The notes below the pieces were generated by a model, which ran no database searches, was not told where the DNA came from, and saw nothing but the letters and a program-made list of their open reading frames with translations. DNA of 64,000 nucleotides, from contig JAEPNB010000005.1 in assembly GCA_017643645.1 (NCBI GenBank), forward strand, positions 228,219 to 292,218. The letters are read 5' to 3'. The DNA is from Balneola sp. GTDB taxonomy: Bacteria > Bacteroidota > Rhodothermia > Balneolales > Balneolaceae. Below are positions 25,621 through 34,379 of the stretch, one piece after another. Made by a program: the position numbers and the translations under genes. The first letter of the stretch is position 1. Each line of letters starts with the position of its first letter.

Positions 25621-25660
25621 TTTAAACTAGTAGGGCGTTCACGCCCGGTGTCCAGGCAAG
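25621..25660 (+). repeat. Dispersed repeat R1, truncated copy 7
   Basis: Only the tail with the AGTAGGGCGTTCACGCCCGG hairpin remains. Confidence 0.7.
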
Positions 25661-25881
25661 AAATAAACCTTAGAGCTAGTTCTTTAATTGTGCAGATCCT
25701 TCGGAGGTTTCCTCAGGATGACTTTGGTTTTAAAAATTATTTCTAGCTCATCTGACTCTTCTCGCTCCTAAAGAGCTCCCCTCCTTAATCTTAGGGAGGG
25801 GACGGGGGTGGGTTAGAAAACAGAGCCGAGACACCTAATTAAACTACCAGCCCTCACAAAGATCCTGAAACAGTTTAAAAA

Positions 25882-27006
25882 TCACCCCAACTTATCCACG
25901 AAATCCAGTTTCTCCCACGGGAATTCCTTTCTTCCGAAATGACCATATGCCGCCGTCGGTTTATAGATCGGTCGTTTAAGATCGAAACGAGTGATGATTC
26001 CTTTCGGGGTACAATCAAACTTCTGCGCAACCAGATTAGCCAATTCAGGATCACTCATTTTTCCGGTTCCGTAGCTGTTCACATTAATGGAAACAGGTTC
26101 TGCAACACCAATTGCATAAGCCAGTTGGACAAGGCACTCATCAGCCAAGCCTGCGGCTACCAAGTTCTTCGCAATATGTCGGGCAGCATAAGCAGCACTT
26201 CTGTCTACTTTAGAAGGATCTTTTCCCGAAAAAGCTCCACCTCCGTGCGCTCCGAATCCTCCGTAAGTATCCACAATAATTTTACGCCCTGTTAATCCGG
26301 TATCTCCGTGCGGTCCGCCAATTACAAACTTACCGGTTGGATTTACATGATAAATAGTTTCATCATCTATAAGATCTGAAGGAATCACATTCTTGATAAG
26401 AATATTCTTTACGTCTTCGTGAATTTGTGACTGCTCAACACCTTCATCGTGCTGAGTGGAAAGAACGATGGTATGTATTCTTTTTGGCTTTCCGGCATCA
26501 TCGTATTCGATGGTAACCTGACTTTTATTATCCGGCCCCAGGTACGGCATCAGATCTGTTTTTTTACGAATTCGAGCCAATTCCCTCAAAAGATCATGTG
26601 AGAACTGAAGTGGCATCGGCATATACTCCGGAGTTTCTTTATTGGCGTAACCGAACATCATTCCCTGATCGCCTGCGCCTTCTCTGTCCACTCCCTGAGC
26701 AATATCAGGACTTTGTGTATGTATGGTAGAGAGCACTCCGCAACTTTCAGAGTCAAAACGATAGGATGCTTTCGTATATCCGATCTCTTTTATGACTTCT
26801 CTTACTATTTCCTGAACATCAACATAGGCATCAGTGGTAACTTCTCCTGAAACTACAGCCAAACCTGTGGTTACAAGAGTTTCAACAGCTACTCTTGATT
26901 CCGGATCCTGTTCTAACATGGCATCCAGAATGGCATCTGAAATTTGATCGGCAACTTTATCCGGGTGCCCTTCTGATACGGACTCTGAGGTAAATAAATT
27001 CTTCAT
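25882..27006 (-). CDS. metK: S-adenosylmethionine synthetase
   Basis: It makes S-adenosylmethionine from methionine and ATP. Motifs in order: [14 protein letters not shown] (ATP/magnesium), [12 protein letters not shown], and [16 protein letters not shown] for the phosphate loop. A length of 374 residues is normal. No SAM riboswitch pattern was recognised in the 75 bases upstream. The gene ends against the repeat cluster and has no obvious operon partner; ruvB lies upstream on the same strand with a 76-bp gap. Confidence 0.97.
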   Translation of the reverse strand: MKNLFTSESVSEGHPDKVADQISDAILDAMLEQDPESRVAVETLVTTGLAVVSGEVTTDAYVDVQEIVREVIKEIGYTKASYRFDSESCGVLSTIHTQSPDIAQGVDREGAGDQGMMFGYANKETPEYMPMPLQFSHDLLRELARIRKKTDLMPYLGPDNKSQVTIEYDDAGKPKRIHTIVLSTQHDEGVEQSQIHEDVKNILIKNVIPSDLIDDETIYHVNPTGKFVIGGPHGDTGLTGRKIIVDTYGGFGAHGGGAFSGKDPSKVDRSAAYAARHIAKNLVAAGLADECLVQLAYAIGVAEPVSINVNSYGTGKMSDPELANLVAQKFDCTPKGIITRFDLKRPIYKPTAAYGHFGRKEFPWEKLDFVDKLG

Positions 27007-27082
27007 TCTTGTATTTTATTGAGTAAGGTTCTTTCGGTTACGAAGCGCAGAAAAGGTAAGAAGATTTATTCTTTAATAAAGC

Positions 27083-28099
27083 TTAAGAATCAAAAAGATC
27101 CTTATCATTGGCCTTGCGATCAATTCCCAAATACTGATACGCTTTTGCTGTAGCTACTCTGCCTTTCGGAGTTCGTTGTAAAAAACCTTCCTGAATTAAA
27201 AAAGGTTCGTAAACTTCTTCAATAGTCCCCTTGTCTTCACCAACGGCAACTCCAAGCGTACCCAAACCAACGGGACCACCGCTATAGTTCTCAATTATGG
27301 CACGAAGCATTCTTATGTCCATGTCATCCAGGCCGTTTGCATCCACATCAAGTGCATTAAGTGCTTTATCTGCAATCTTTTTGTCGATCTCTTTTAGACC
27401 TTCGACCTGAGCAAAGTCACGGGTACGGCGTAATAGCTTGTTCACGATCCGTGGAGTTCCCCGGCTTCGGCGGGCAATTTCGTAAGCACCTTCATCCGTA
27501 ATCCCGAAATTCAAAATACGGGCCGTGCGAAGCGCTATGCTATGTAACAGCTCCACCTCGTAATAATCCAACCGCATATCAATTCCGAAACGAGCCCGCA
27601 ATGGAGCGGTAAGCATTCCTTTTCTGGTGGTTGCTCCAACCAAAGTGAACCGGCTTAATTCTATCTGAATGCTTCGGGCATTGGGACCGGAATCAATTAC
27701 GATATCCAGCTTAAAGTCTTCCATCGCGGAATAGAGATATTCTTCTATAACCGGATTTAGCCTATGGATCTCATCTATAAATAAAACATCTCCATCTTCT
27801 AAATTAGTGAGCATTCCGGCCAGGTCGCCCGGTTTTTCGAGAACAGGCCCCGTTGTTGGGCGAATATTCACATTCATTTCCTGTGCGATAATATGTGATA
27901 ATGTAGTTTTCCCTAATCCCGGAGGGCCGGAAAGAATTACATGATCCAAAGCGTCGCCGCGTTGTTTGGCAGCTTTTATAAATACTTCAAGATTGGATAT
28001 TATTTTCTTCTGGCCGATAAACTCATCCAAACTGGACGGGCGTACAGAGTTTTCGAAAACGTCTTCTTTTTGCTCAGGATTTAGCAGTGGATTATGCAC
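27083..28099 (-). CDS. ruvB: Holliday junction branch migration helicase RuvB
   Basis: RuvB is the hexameric AAA+ motor that drives branch migration with RuvA. Walker A is [18 protein letters not shown], Walker B is [12 protein letters not shown], and the sensor region [18 protein letters not shown] is intact. The C-terminal winged helix ends with [17 protein letters not shown]. At 338 residues it is the typical length. ruvA and ruvC are not in the window. The start faces ppk1 divergently with about 86 bp between. Confidence 0.96.
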   Translation of the reverse strand: MHNPLLNPEQKEDVFENSVRPSSLDEFIGQKKIISNLEVFIKAAKQRGDALDHVILSGPPGLGKTTLSHIIAQEMNVNIRPTTGPVLEKPGDLAGMLTNLEDGDVLFIDEIHRLNPVIEEYLYSAMEDFKLDIVIDSGPNARSIQIELSRFTLVGATTRKGMLTAPLRARFGIDMRLDYYEVELLHSIALRTARILNFGITDEGAYEIARRSRGTPRIVNKLLRRTRDFAQVEGLKEIDKKIADKALNALDVDANGLDDMDIRMLRAIIENYSGGPVGLGTLGVAVGEDKGTIEEVYEPFLIQEGFLQRTPKGRVATAKAYQYLGIDRKANDKDLFDS

Positions 28100-28185
28100 A
28101 GAATTTCGGTAAATATGTTTACACTAACTTAATAGAATTATACTTAGTTTATAATCGAAATGCGCATTGAATTTTGGAAGAAGCT

Positions 28186-30426
28186 ATGAAATACAATTCT
28201 TTCTCCCCGGATAAGCTCGATTTTGATCCAATTGATAATCAAAAAAAGAAGCGCGGTAAGAAATTGGCCAATTTAAAGAAGAATGAAATTCTGAAGGAGA
28301 AGGGATTGCACAAAGATTTAAGTTCAAGCAGTTTGAAAATTTATGGCTCAGAATATTTCTTCAACTATGAGCTAAGCTGGCTTAAATTTAACGAAAGAGT
28401 ATTAGCAGAGGCTCTTAATCCTAAAAACAAACTGCTTGAGAGAATAAAATTCATTGGTATAGTCTGTTCTAATCTGGATGAGTTTTTTCAAAAAAGAGTC
28501 GGTGGACTAAAAAGGCAACAACTTGCCGGCGTTAAAACCCTTTCTGTAGATGGGATGTCGGCTTCTGATCAGCTTAAAGAGATTCGTCATGAAGTGCTGA
28601 AAATGATTGAATCCTACAGAGGATGCTTTTTTAATGACTTGGTTCCTGCAATGGCCGAAAAGGGAATTAAGATCAAGGCATATTCTGAGCTTACTAATTA
28701 TCAAAAAAAGGTCAGCGATCGGTTTTTTCAAAAGCAGATATATCCTATTGTAACTCCGTTAGCGGTGGATGAATCGCACCCATTCCCTTTTATATCAAAT
28801 CAGAGTTTATCTTTTGCTGTAGAGCTAGAAAACCCAAAGACTAAAGAAAAGCACTTTGCGCGTATTAAAATTCCGGCAAACCGCCCGAGGCTAATTCAGG
28901 TTCATCGCAGGGGCAATAAAGTAATTCTGGTTCCTATTGAAGACCTGATAAGAACAAAGATCGATCAGTTTTTCCCGGGTATGAATGTTATTTCTGCTCA
29001 TATGTTCAGGGTGACAAGAAACGCTTCGGTTGAAAGAGAGGAAGAAGAAGCTGATGACCTCCTGGAAACGATTGAAGATGAACTGAGAGAAAGGAAATTT
29101 TCAGAGATAGTGAGGATGGAGCTGGAAGCAGATATGCCCAAGCACATCAAAAAGTATTTGCTCAAGAATCTGAATATTAACTGGAATGATGTCTATGAAA
29201 TGAAGGGGACCATAGGTTTGGTGGATGCTATGCAGATATCCATGCTTTCCGGATACCCAAGATTGAAAAGTCGTTCATGGACACCTGTTTTACATCCTGC
29301 TTTAAAACACGAATTGGATGAAGAAGCACCCAGCTTCTTTAAGATTATTCGGGATGGAGATTTCATGGTTCACCATCCTTACCACAGTTTTGCACTTACT
29401 ACGCAACGGTTTATAGATGAAGCCGCAAAAGACCCGCAGGTTCTGGCGATAAAACAAACGCTATACAGAACCTCCAAAGATTCACCTCTTATGCATTCGT
29501 TAATGAATGCTGCAGAAGAAGGGAAACAGGTTGCCGTTTTAGTTGAGATCAAAGCCCGTTTTGATGAAGAAAGAAATATTACATGGGCTCAGAAACTCGA
29601 AAACTATGGAGTGCACGTTGCTTATGGAATTCCCGGTTTAAAAATACATACCAAGGTTACTATGGTTGTGCGGGAAGAGGCTGACGGACTACGAACCTAT
29701 TGTCATCTTGGAACAGGAAATTATCACCCCGATACGGCTCAGCTTTACGAAGATCTTGGGTTATTTACTTGTGATGAAGTTATCGCGTCTGATGTTACAG
29801 ATATCTTTAATTTGTTGACGGGATATGCTCCGGATCAAACATTTGAAAAATTGATGGTAGCGCCCAAGCACCTGAGAAAGCAGGTTACAGAACTTATTGA
29901 GTTTGAAACTAAGGAAGCAAAAGAAGGGCGCCCGGCCAGAATCATCGCAAAGATGAACAGCATGGAAGACCCGATGATCATACAGAAGCTTTACGAAGCA
30001 TCTGAAGCCGGTGTACAGATCGACCTGCTGGTGCGGGGAGTTTGCAGGCTAATCCCGGGCAAATCCGGATTGAGTGAGAATATTAAGGTTCATTCTGTAA
30101 TAGGAAGATTTCTGGAGCATTCCAGAATATTTTACTTCAATCATGCAGAGGAACATTTATACTTTATTGGCTCGGCAGACTGGATGCACAGAAATCTTGA
30201 TGCAAGAGTGGAAGCATTAACACCAATTGAGGCGCCGAAGCTTAAAAAATATCTTCAATTCATTATCAGTGTATATCTTAGAGATAATATGCAGCGCTGG
30301 ACTCTTAACGAAGACGGCACTTACGATAAAATTATCCGCCAAAAAGGAACCAGAAAGGTATCAACACATAAAATTCTTATGAATCATACTCAGGATTCAG
30401 AAAACCCGGTTCCTATGGACGATTAA
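28186..30426 (+). CDS. ppk1: Polyphosphate kinase 1
   Basis: PPK1 polymerises the ATP gamma-phosphate into polyphosphate. The order is an N-terminal helical domain (NYELSWLKFNERVLAEA), the head domain, and the catalytic PLD-like half with GIPGLKIHTKVTMVVR, holding the autophosphorylated histidine, and LEHSRIFYFNHAEEHLYF, holding the second active-site histidine. A Lys-rich extension at the N-terminus (QKKKRGKKLANLKKNE) is unusual. ATG 28186 is preferred to the in-frame TTG at 28174, because GGAAG lies at proper distance. The stop overlaps the convergent TPR gene by 4 bp. Confidence 0.96.
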   Translation: MKYNSFSPDKLDFDPIDNQKKKRGKKLANLKKNEILKEKGLHKDLSSSSLKIYGSEYFFNYELSWLKFNERVLAEALNPKNKLLERIKFIGIVCSNLDEFFQKRVGGLKRQQLAGVKTLSVDGMSASDQLKEIRHEVLKMIESYRGCFFNDLVPAMAEKGIKIKAYSELTNYQKKVSDRFFQKQIYPIVTPLAVDESHPFPFISNQSLSFAVELENPKTKEKHFARIKIPANRPRLIQVHRRGNKVILVPIEDLIRTKIDQFFPGMNVISAHMFRVTRNASVEREEEEADDLLETIEDELRERKFSEIVRMELEADMPKHIKKYLLKNLNINWNDVYEMKGTIGLVDAMQISMLSGYPRLKSRSWTPVLHPALKHELDEEAPSFFKIIRDGDFMVHHPYHSFALTTQRFIDEAAKDPQVLAIKQTLYRTSKDSPLMHSLMNAAEEGKQVAVLVEIKARFDEERNITWAQKLENYGVHVAYGIPGLKIHTKVTMVVREEADGLRTYCHLGTGNYHPDTAQLYEDLGLFTCDEVIASDVTDIFNLLTGYAPDQTFEKLMVAPKHLRKQVTELIEFETKEAKEGRPARIIAKMNSMEDPMIIQKLYEASEAGVQIDLLVRGVCRLIPGKSGLSENIKVHSVIGRFLEHSRIFYFNHAEEHLYFIGSADWMHRNLDARVEALTPIEAPKLKKYLQFIISVYLRDNMQRWTLNEDGTYDKIIRQKGTRKVSTHKILMNHTQDSENPVPMDD

Positions 30427-31232
30427 TCCCCGCTTGATTCTGAGGATGCTCCCTCTGCATCTTCAAAATCAATCTTTCCAAGATCGTAACTAAGCTTCTG
30501 GTACAAAATAAAGGCGGGCTTTCGGAAAACGCCGTCCCTGTTATAGGCTTCTCCTACAGCAACTAAAGCTTCTTCAGTTTGTCCGTTATTCACATATGCA
30601 TTGCCTAAATACCAAAATGCTTTCTCCGAGATCATACGATTGTCCAAAGCTCTTTGCGCCGCTTCTTTAAAATTGTTTATAGCCTCGGCGTATTCTCCAT
30701 CATTATAAAAAAGGATTCCTTTGTTCAGAAATGCTTTTGAAGCATAAGGCTCTTCATCATAATTTGAAATTACTTCATTGAAAATAGCCATAGCCTTTTC
30801 TTCATTACCGGAAGAAACAGCTGCAAAACCAAGGTTTAATAAAGAATCAGCACTGCTCATTACTAATTCCTGTGAACGAAGTCCGTCAGCTACTTCATAC
30901 TGGTCTGCAGGTATTGTGGAAACAAGGAAGTCTTGCATTTCGGTTGGTGTTTCAACCCTGAAAAACTGAACGAGCGCAACAAGAAGAATAGTTGCAGCGG
31001 CAGAAGCGTGCCAAACCCAGGATGGTAATGAATAGACAGTGGCTTTTTTTGTTGTTACTGATTTTTTTTCCATTAATATCTTTCTGATACCCACTTCCAG
31101 CTCAAGTCGCTCTAAAAGCTTCGGGTCTTTTGCGAACTCCTCCCACAGTAAGTCTATTTCTTTTTCGCTTAGTGTGCCTTTTACATAAGCGTCTATTTTC
31201 CGGTAAATTTTTTGATCTCTTGAACTGTTCAT
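30423..31232 (-). CDS. TPR membrane protein, probable partner or anti-sigma of the adjacent sigma factor
   Basis: The N-terminal part (YVKGTLSEKEIDLLWEEFAK) resembles the cytoplasmic segment of Bacteroidota anti-sigma/regulatory proteins. One membrane helix (about residues 72-90, SAAATILLVALVQFF) follows, then periplasmic TPR units (EEKAMAIFNEVI, GEYAEAINNFKEAA, GQTEEALVAVGEAY). It lies 81 bp downstream of the sigma-factor gene on the same strand. By analogy with sigma/anti-sigma pairs it may hold the sigma factor at the membrane, but no canonical anti-sigma zinc motif is seen. It overlaps ppk1 by 4 bp. Confidence 0.65.
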   Translation of the reverse strand: MNSSRDQKIYRKIDAYVKGTLSEKEIDLLWEEFAKDPKLLERLELEVGIRKILMEKKSVTTKKATVYSLPSWVWHASAAATILLVALVQFFRVETPTEMQDFLVSTIPADQYEVADGLRSQELVMSSADSLLNLGFAAVSSGNEEKAMAIFNEVISNYDEEPYASKAFLNKGILFYNDGEYAEAINNFKEAAQRALDNRMISEKAFWYLGNAYVNNGQTEEALVAVGEAYNRDGVFRKPAFILYQKLSYDLGKIDFEDAEGASSESSGD

Positions 31233-31313
31233 TTTAAGCCTGATTAATAATTAATGTATTTAAATACATTAAACTTTCACATAGTAAGACAGTTTCGGGC
31301 ACCATTCCTTACA

Positions 31314-31859
31314 CTATTTGTTAATATTTTTTTGAACGCATTCATTCAGCACCTGAATAATGCGATGTTTTTTGGTCCAAGCGTTGTTTACAGTGATTCC
31401 AAAATGGTCTGCAACAACTACAGTTTCACTATCAGGATTATTAAACCAGTATGAAATATATTCAAGCTGTTTGGATTTTAACTCGTTAAAACAGCGCTTA
31501 AGAATGCTTTGACGCTCATTTGATAAAAGATTATCAAGTTGGTGAGGCTCCTCAGAATGAGAATCCGGAATTTCTTCGTAGTTGACTTCTTTGTTTTTGT
31601 TCTGATGTTTCAGATAGTCGTGCTTAGCGGCGGTAAAAAGATAATTTATTATGCGATCCGGGTGATCAAGTTCTTCATTTTTTATCTTTTCAACAGCAAA
31701 CATGATTGCATTTTGAGCGGAGTCCTTGGCATCTTCATGATCCGCATCCATCCTGACCTTCAAAAACTTGAACAGAATTTTGGTAAGAACCTCATAGAAC
31801 TCCTTAAGAGATTCGCGATCATCATCCCGCACTGGAATTACAAATTTTGAATAATCCAT
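31314..31859 (-). CDS. RNA polymerase sigma-70 family factor, ECF-like
   Basis: Region 2 (DAKDSAQNAIMFAVEKIKNE, then NYLFTAAKHDYLKHQ) and region 4 (ILKRCFNELKSKQLEYISYW, with the helix-turn-helix TVVVADHFGITVNNAWTKKH) fit a small two-domain sigma factor of 181 residues. It is diverged from classical ECF sigma factors. It is followed by the TPR membrane protein gene and is divergent from scpA. It probably responds to an envelope or physiological signal relayed by the TPR protein; its regulon cannot be read here. Confidence 0.8.
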   Translation of the reverse strand: MDYSKFVIPVRDDDRESLKEFYEVLTKILFKFLKVRMDADHEDAKDSAQNAIMFAVEKIKNEELDHPDRIINYLFTAAKHDYLKHQNKNKEVNYEEIPDSHSEEPHQLDNLLSNERQSILKRCFNELKSKQLEYISYWFNNPDSETVVVADHFGITVNNAWTKKHRIIQVLNECVQKNINK

Positions 31860-31948
31860 AGTTTATTATTAAAAGGTAACTATAAAATAAGCGAGATTTG
31901 GAAAAAGAAAATGGAGAATTTTAATTTATAACCAGTTAGTTTCCAATT

Positions 31949-32692
31949 ATGTATAGAGTACAACTAAATAACTTTGAAGGGCCGCTGGATCTGCTTCTTT
32001 TTTTTATTAAAAGAGATGAGCTGGATATATACGATATTCCTATCTCTTACATTACTCAACAGTATCTGGAATATGTGAATTTGATGGAAGAGCTGGACCT
32101 GGATGTGGCCAGTGAATTTATTTTGATGGCAAGTATGTTAATGTCGATCAAAGCAAAAATGATGCTTCCAAGAGAAGACGATGAGAATGAGGAGATTGAC
32201 GAAACAGATCCAAGATATGAGTTAGTTCAAAAACTGCTGGAGTATAAACGCTATAAAGAAATGGCGATAAAGATGGCAGATATTGACGAGGAAACACGAA
32301 AGCGATACAAAAGGGGTTATCCCGATGCAGACGATGTAGACCAGCAGGCAACCGGAGAAGCGCTTAAAGATGTAACTTTATTTGACCTGATTTCAGCATT
32401 CCGTAAGGTACTAACAGATATAGAACGCCAGAAAATAGTACACAAAGTAAATAAAGTTGAAACTACTATTGAAGAGCAGGCAGAGTTTGTGCTTGATACG
32501 CTTTCAAAATCAGGAAGGCAATCATTCACTTCTCTTTGCAAAAACTTAACAAGCCGGGTTGTAATAGTTGTTACCTTTCTGGCAATATTAGAAATGATAA
32601 AAGAGCAACAAATTAATTTATTTCTCGAAGAAGACCCCACCGACTTTTTTATAGACCTGAAGCCGGTAGACGAAATAATAGGAGCTAAATAA
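31949..32692 (+). CDS. scpA: Segregation and condensation protein A
   Basis: ScpA is the kleisin subunit of the SMC-ScpAB condensin. The N-terminus YRVQLNNFEGPLDLLLFFIK and EFILMASMLMSIKAKMMLP are diagnostic. A charged middle leads to the C-terminal winged helix that binds the SMC cap. At 247 residues it is typical. The SMC gene lies 29 kb away in the same window; scpB was not found. The M28 peptidase gene follows after 12 bp and may be cotranscribed. Confidence 0.95.
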   Translation: MYRVQLNNFEGPLDLLLFFIKRDELDIYDIPISYITQQYLEYVNLMEELDLDVASEFILMASMLMSIKAKMMLPREDDENEEIDETDPRYELVQKLLEYKRYKEMAIKMADIDEETRKRYKRGYPDADDVDQQATGEALKDVTLFDLISAFRKVLTDIERQKIVHKVNKVETTIEEQAEFVLDTLSKSGRQSFTSLCKNLTSRVVIVVTFLAILEMIKEQQINLFLEEDPTDFFIDLKPVDEIIGAK

Positions 32693-32704
32693 GAAATTAG
32701 AAAA

Positions 32705-34324
32705 ATGAAGAATATTATATACATAGTTTTGATCGCCGTAATAACCGGATGCAGCGGATCAAAAGAGACAACAAGCCTGCCCGAAGCAAGCATATATGAT
32801 TTTGATAAAACCATTACTATGGAAGGGTTAAAATCAGATCTTACCATAATTGCGAGCGATGAGTTCGAAGGCCGTGAGACCGGCGAAGAAGGAATTAGAA
32901 AAGCGACCAACTATATTACAGAGCGCTATAAAGCAATGGGATTAACTCCGGTTGGCGATAACGGAACTTTTGAGCAGAGTTATGACCTCAGCGCTCCGGT
33001 TGTTGAAAGCTTTAATTATATCGTTACCGACAGTAACGGAGATGTTGTAAATGAATCCTCTCTTACTCCGGATGAAACCGGTGATTTTGTTACTATTTTT
33101 GGAGGAACAGACAACGTAAGTGGTGAAATAATTTTTGGCGGGTTGGGTATCCGTAATGAAACAGCTAATCATTTGCCCGAAGCTGTTGAAGATAAGTGGA
33201 TCATGGTTTTATTCGACAGGCAGCTCACAAACCAAAATGTTTTGCAAACATTGATGTCAAACGGAGCTGCGGGAGTAATATTAATTATGGACCACACCAA
33301 CCCGGAAGGTTTTGTTCAAAATGCTGAACAAATTCAATCCAGACTTGGAACAGGCGGGAGACTGTCATTAGCATATTTACAAGACGAAGATACGAGAACT
33401 GCGGCATGGAACAGTATTAAGCCTGAATTGGCCGCATGGCTTTTAGGCAAAGATGACCCTTCTGATTTGGTTAAAATGGTCGAAGATTTAAAAGCAGATC
33501 CTTCAACCTTCACTCCTTCTGAGATTGAATACTCTTTGTCACATGAAGTAATGATGAATCAAAATACCGTCAAAGCTTCTAACATTGCGGCCTTTTTGGA
33601 AGGGAGCGATCCTGCCTTAAAAGATGAGGTTGTTGTGTTAAGCTCTCATCATGATCATGTTGGAATCGGAAGACCAGATTCCACGGGAGACGCAATCTAT
33701 AACGGTGCAGATGATGACGGAAGTGGAACCGTTGGGCTTATAAGCACAGCGCAAGCAATGGTTGCTGCCAAAAAAGCGGGAGCGGGTCCCAAAAGAAGCG
33801 TGCTGTTTTTACACGTTTCCGGGGAAGAAAAAGGCTTGCTGGGTTCACGGTATTATTCAGATCATCCTATTTACCCGATAGAAAATACTATTGCTAACAT
33901 TAATGTTGATATGATAGGCCGTGTAGATAAAGAACACGAAGAAAATAAAGATTACATCTATATAATTGGCGGAGAGATTATTTCATCAGGGTTAGATAGT
34001 TTGCTCAGAAGCGCTAATGAATCTACTGTAAATCTTGATTTGAGCAATAGATACAATGATCTTGAAGACCCTAATCAGTTTTACAGAAGAAGCGACCATT
34101 GGAATTTTGGAAGATTGGGAATTCCTTTCATTTTCTTTTTTAACGGAGTGCACGCCGATTATCACAGACCATCAGATTCAATTGAAAAAATAGAATGGGA
34201 AGCTCTTACAAAAAGAACACAGCTTATCTATACTACAACAGCGATGATCGCTAATTCAAGCGAAAGACCAAAGGTTGATAATCAAGCCTTTATTGAGAAA
34301 ACACAATCTCAGGCACGAAACTAA
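32705..34324 (+). CDS. M28-family zinc metallopeptidase, lipoprotein
   Basis: A lipoprotein signal (MKNIIYIVLIAVITGCSGS) with cysteine at residue 16 is followed by a PA-type insert. The M28 aminopeptidase domain has the two-zinc ligands in SSHHDHVG, GADDDGSG, SGEEKGLLGS, NINVDMIGR and HADYHRPSD. It probably acts as an aminopeptidase or carboxypeptidase in the periplasm or outer-membrane surface. The gene is followed by a strong bidirectional terminator. The substrate is unknown. Confidence 0.92.
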   Translation: MKNIIYIVLIAVITGCSGSKETTSLPEASIYDFDKTITMEGLKSDLTIIASDEFEGRETGEEGIRKATNYITERYKAMGLTPVGDNGTFEQSYDLSAPVVESFNYIVTDSNGDVVNESSLTPDETGDFVTIFGGTDNVSGEIIFGGLGIRNETANHLPEAVEDKWIMVLFDRQLTNQNVLQTLMSNGAAGVILIMDHTNPEGFVQNAEQIQSRLGTGGRLSLAYLQDEDTRTAAWNSIKPELAAWLLGKDDPSDLVKMVEDLKADPSTFTPSEIEYSLSHEVMMNQNTVKASNIAAFLEGSDPALKDEVVVLSSHHDHVGIGRPDSTGDAIYNGADDDGSGTVGLISTAQAMVAAKKAGAGPKRSVLFLHVSGEEKGLLGSRYYSDHPIYPIENTIANINVDMIGRVDKEHEENKDYIYIIGGEIISSGLDSLLRSANESTVNLDLSNRYNDLEDPNQFYRRSDHWNFGRLGIPFIFFFNGVHADYHRPSDSIEKIEWEALTKRTQLIYTTTAMIANSSERPKVDNQAFIEKTQSQARN

Positions 34325-34349
34325 CCGGTACATTTTTAAGCAATTTTAG

Positions 34350-34379
34350 AACCCTCAAATAAACCTTTGAGGGTTTTTT
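34350..34379. terminator. Bidirectional intrinsic terminator between M28 peptidase and CHAT genes
   Basis: AACCCTCAAA and TTTGAGGGTT form a 10-bp perfect stem. T-runs follow on the plus strand and an A-run precedes on the other side, so both convergent genes could end here. It overlaps the CHAT stop codon by two bases. Confidence 0.88.

Larger units (their letters stand above)
24612..25881. other. 1.27-kb gene-free cluster of dispersed repeats
   Basis: The HU gene promoter is expected near 24620-24700. A GA-rich tract lies at 24717-24790, followed by R2 (24788-24912), R1 (24907-25014), R6 (25015-25100), R1 with an internal deletion (25119-25204), R6 (25204-25262), R5 (25270-25360), a truncated R1 (25621-25660) and R5 (25742-25867). 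The hairpin pair TTGCTTCTTTTGTCGGC/ACAAAAGAAG is at 25561-25587. No gene is seen; the cluster ends against the metK stop. Confidence 0.8.

Noticed and set aside
27007..27082. SAM riboswitch at metK
   Set aside because: The 76-bp region is downstream of ruvB and metK's leader shows no SAM-I or SAM-II conserved core.
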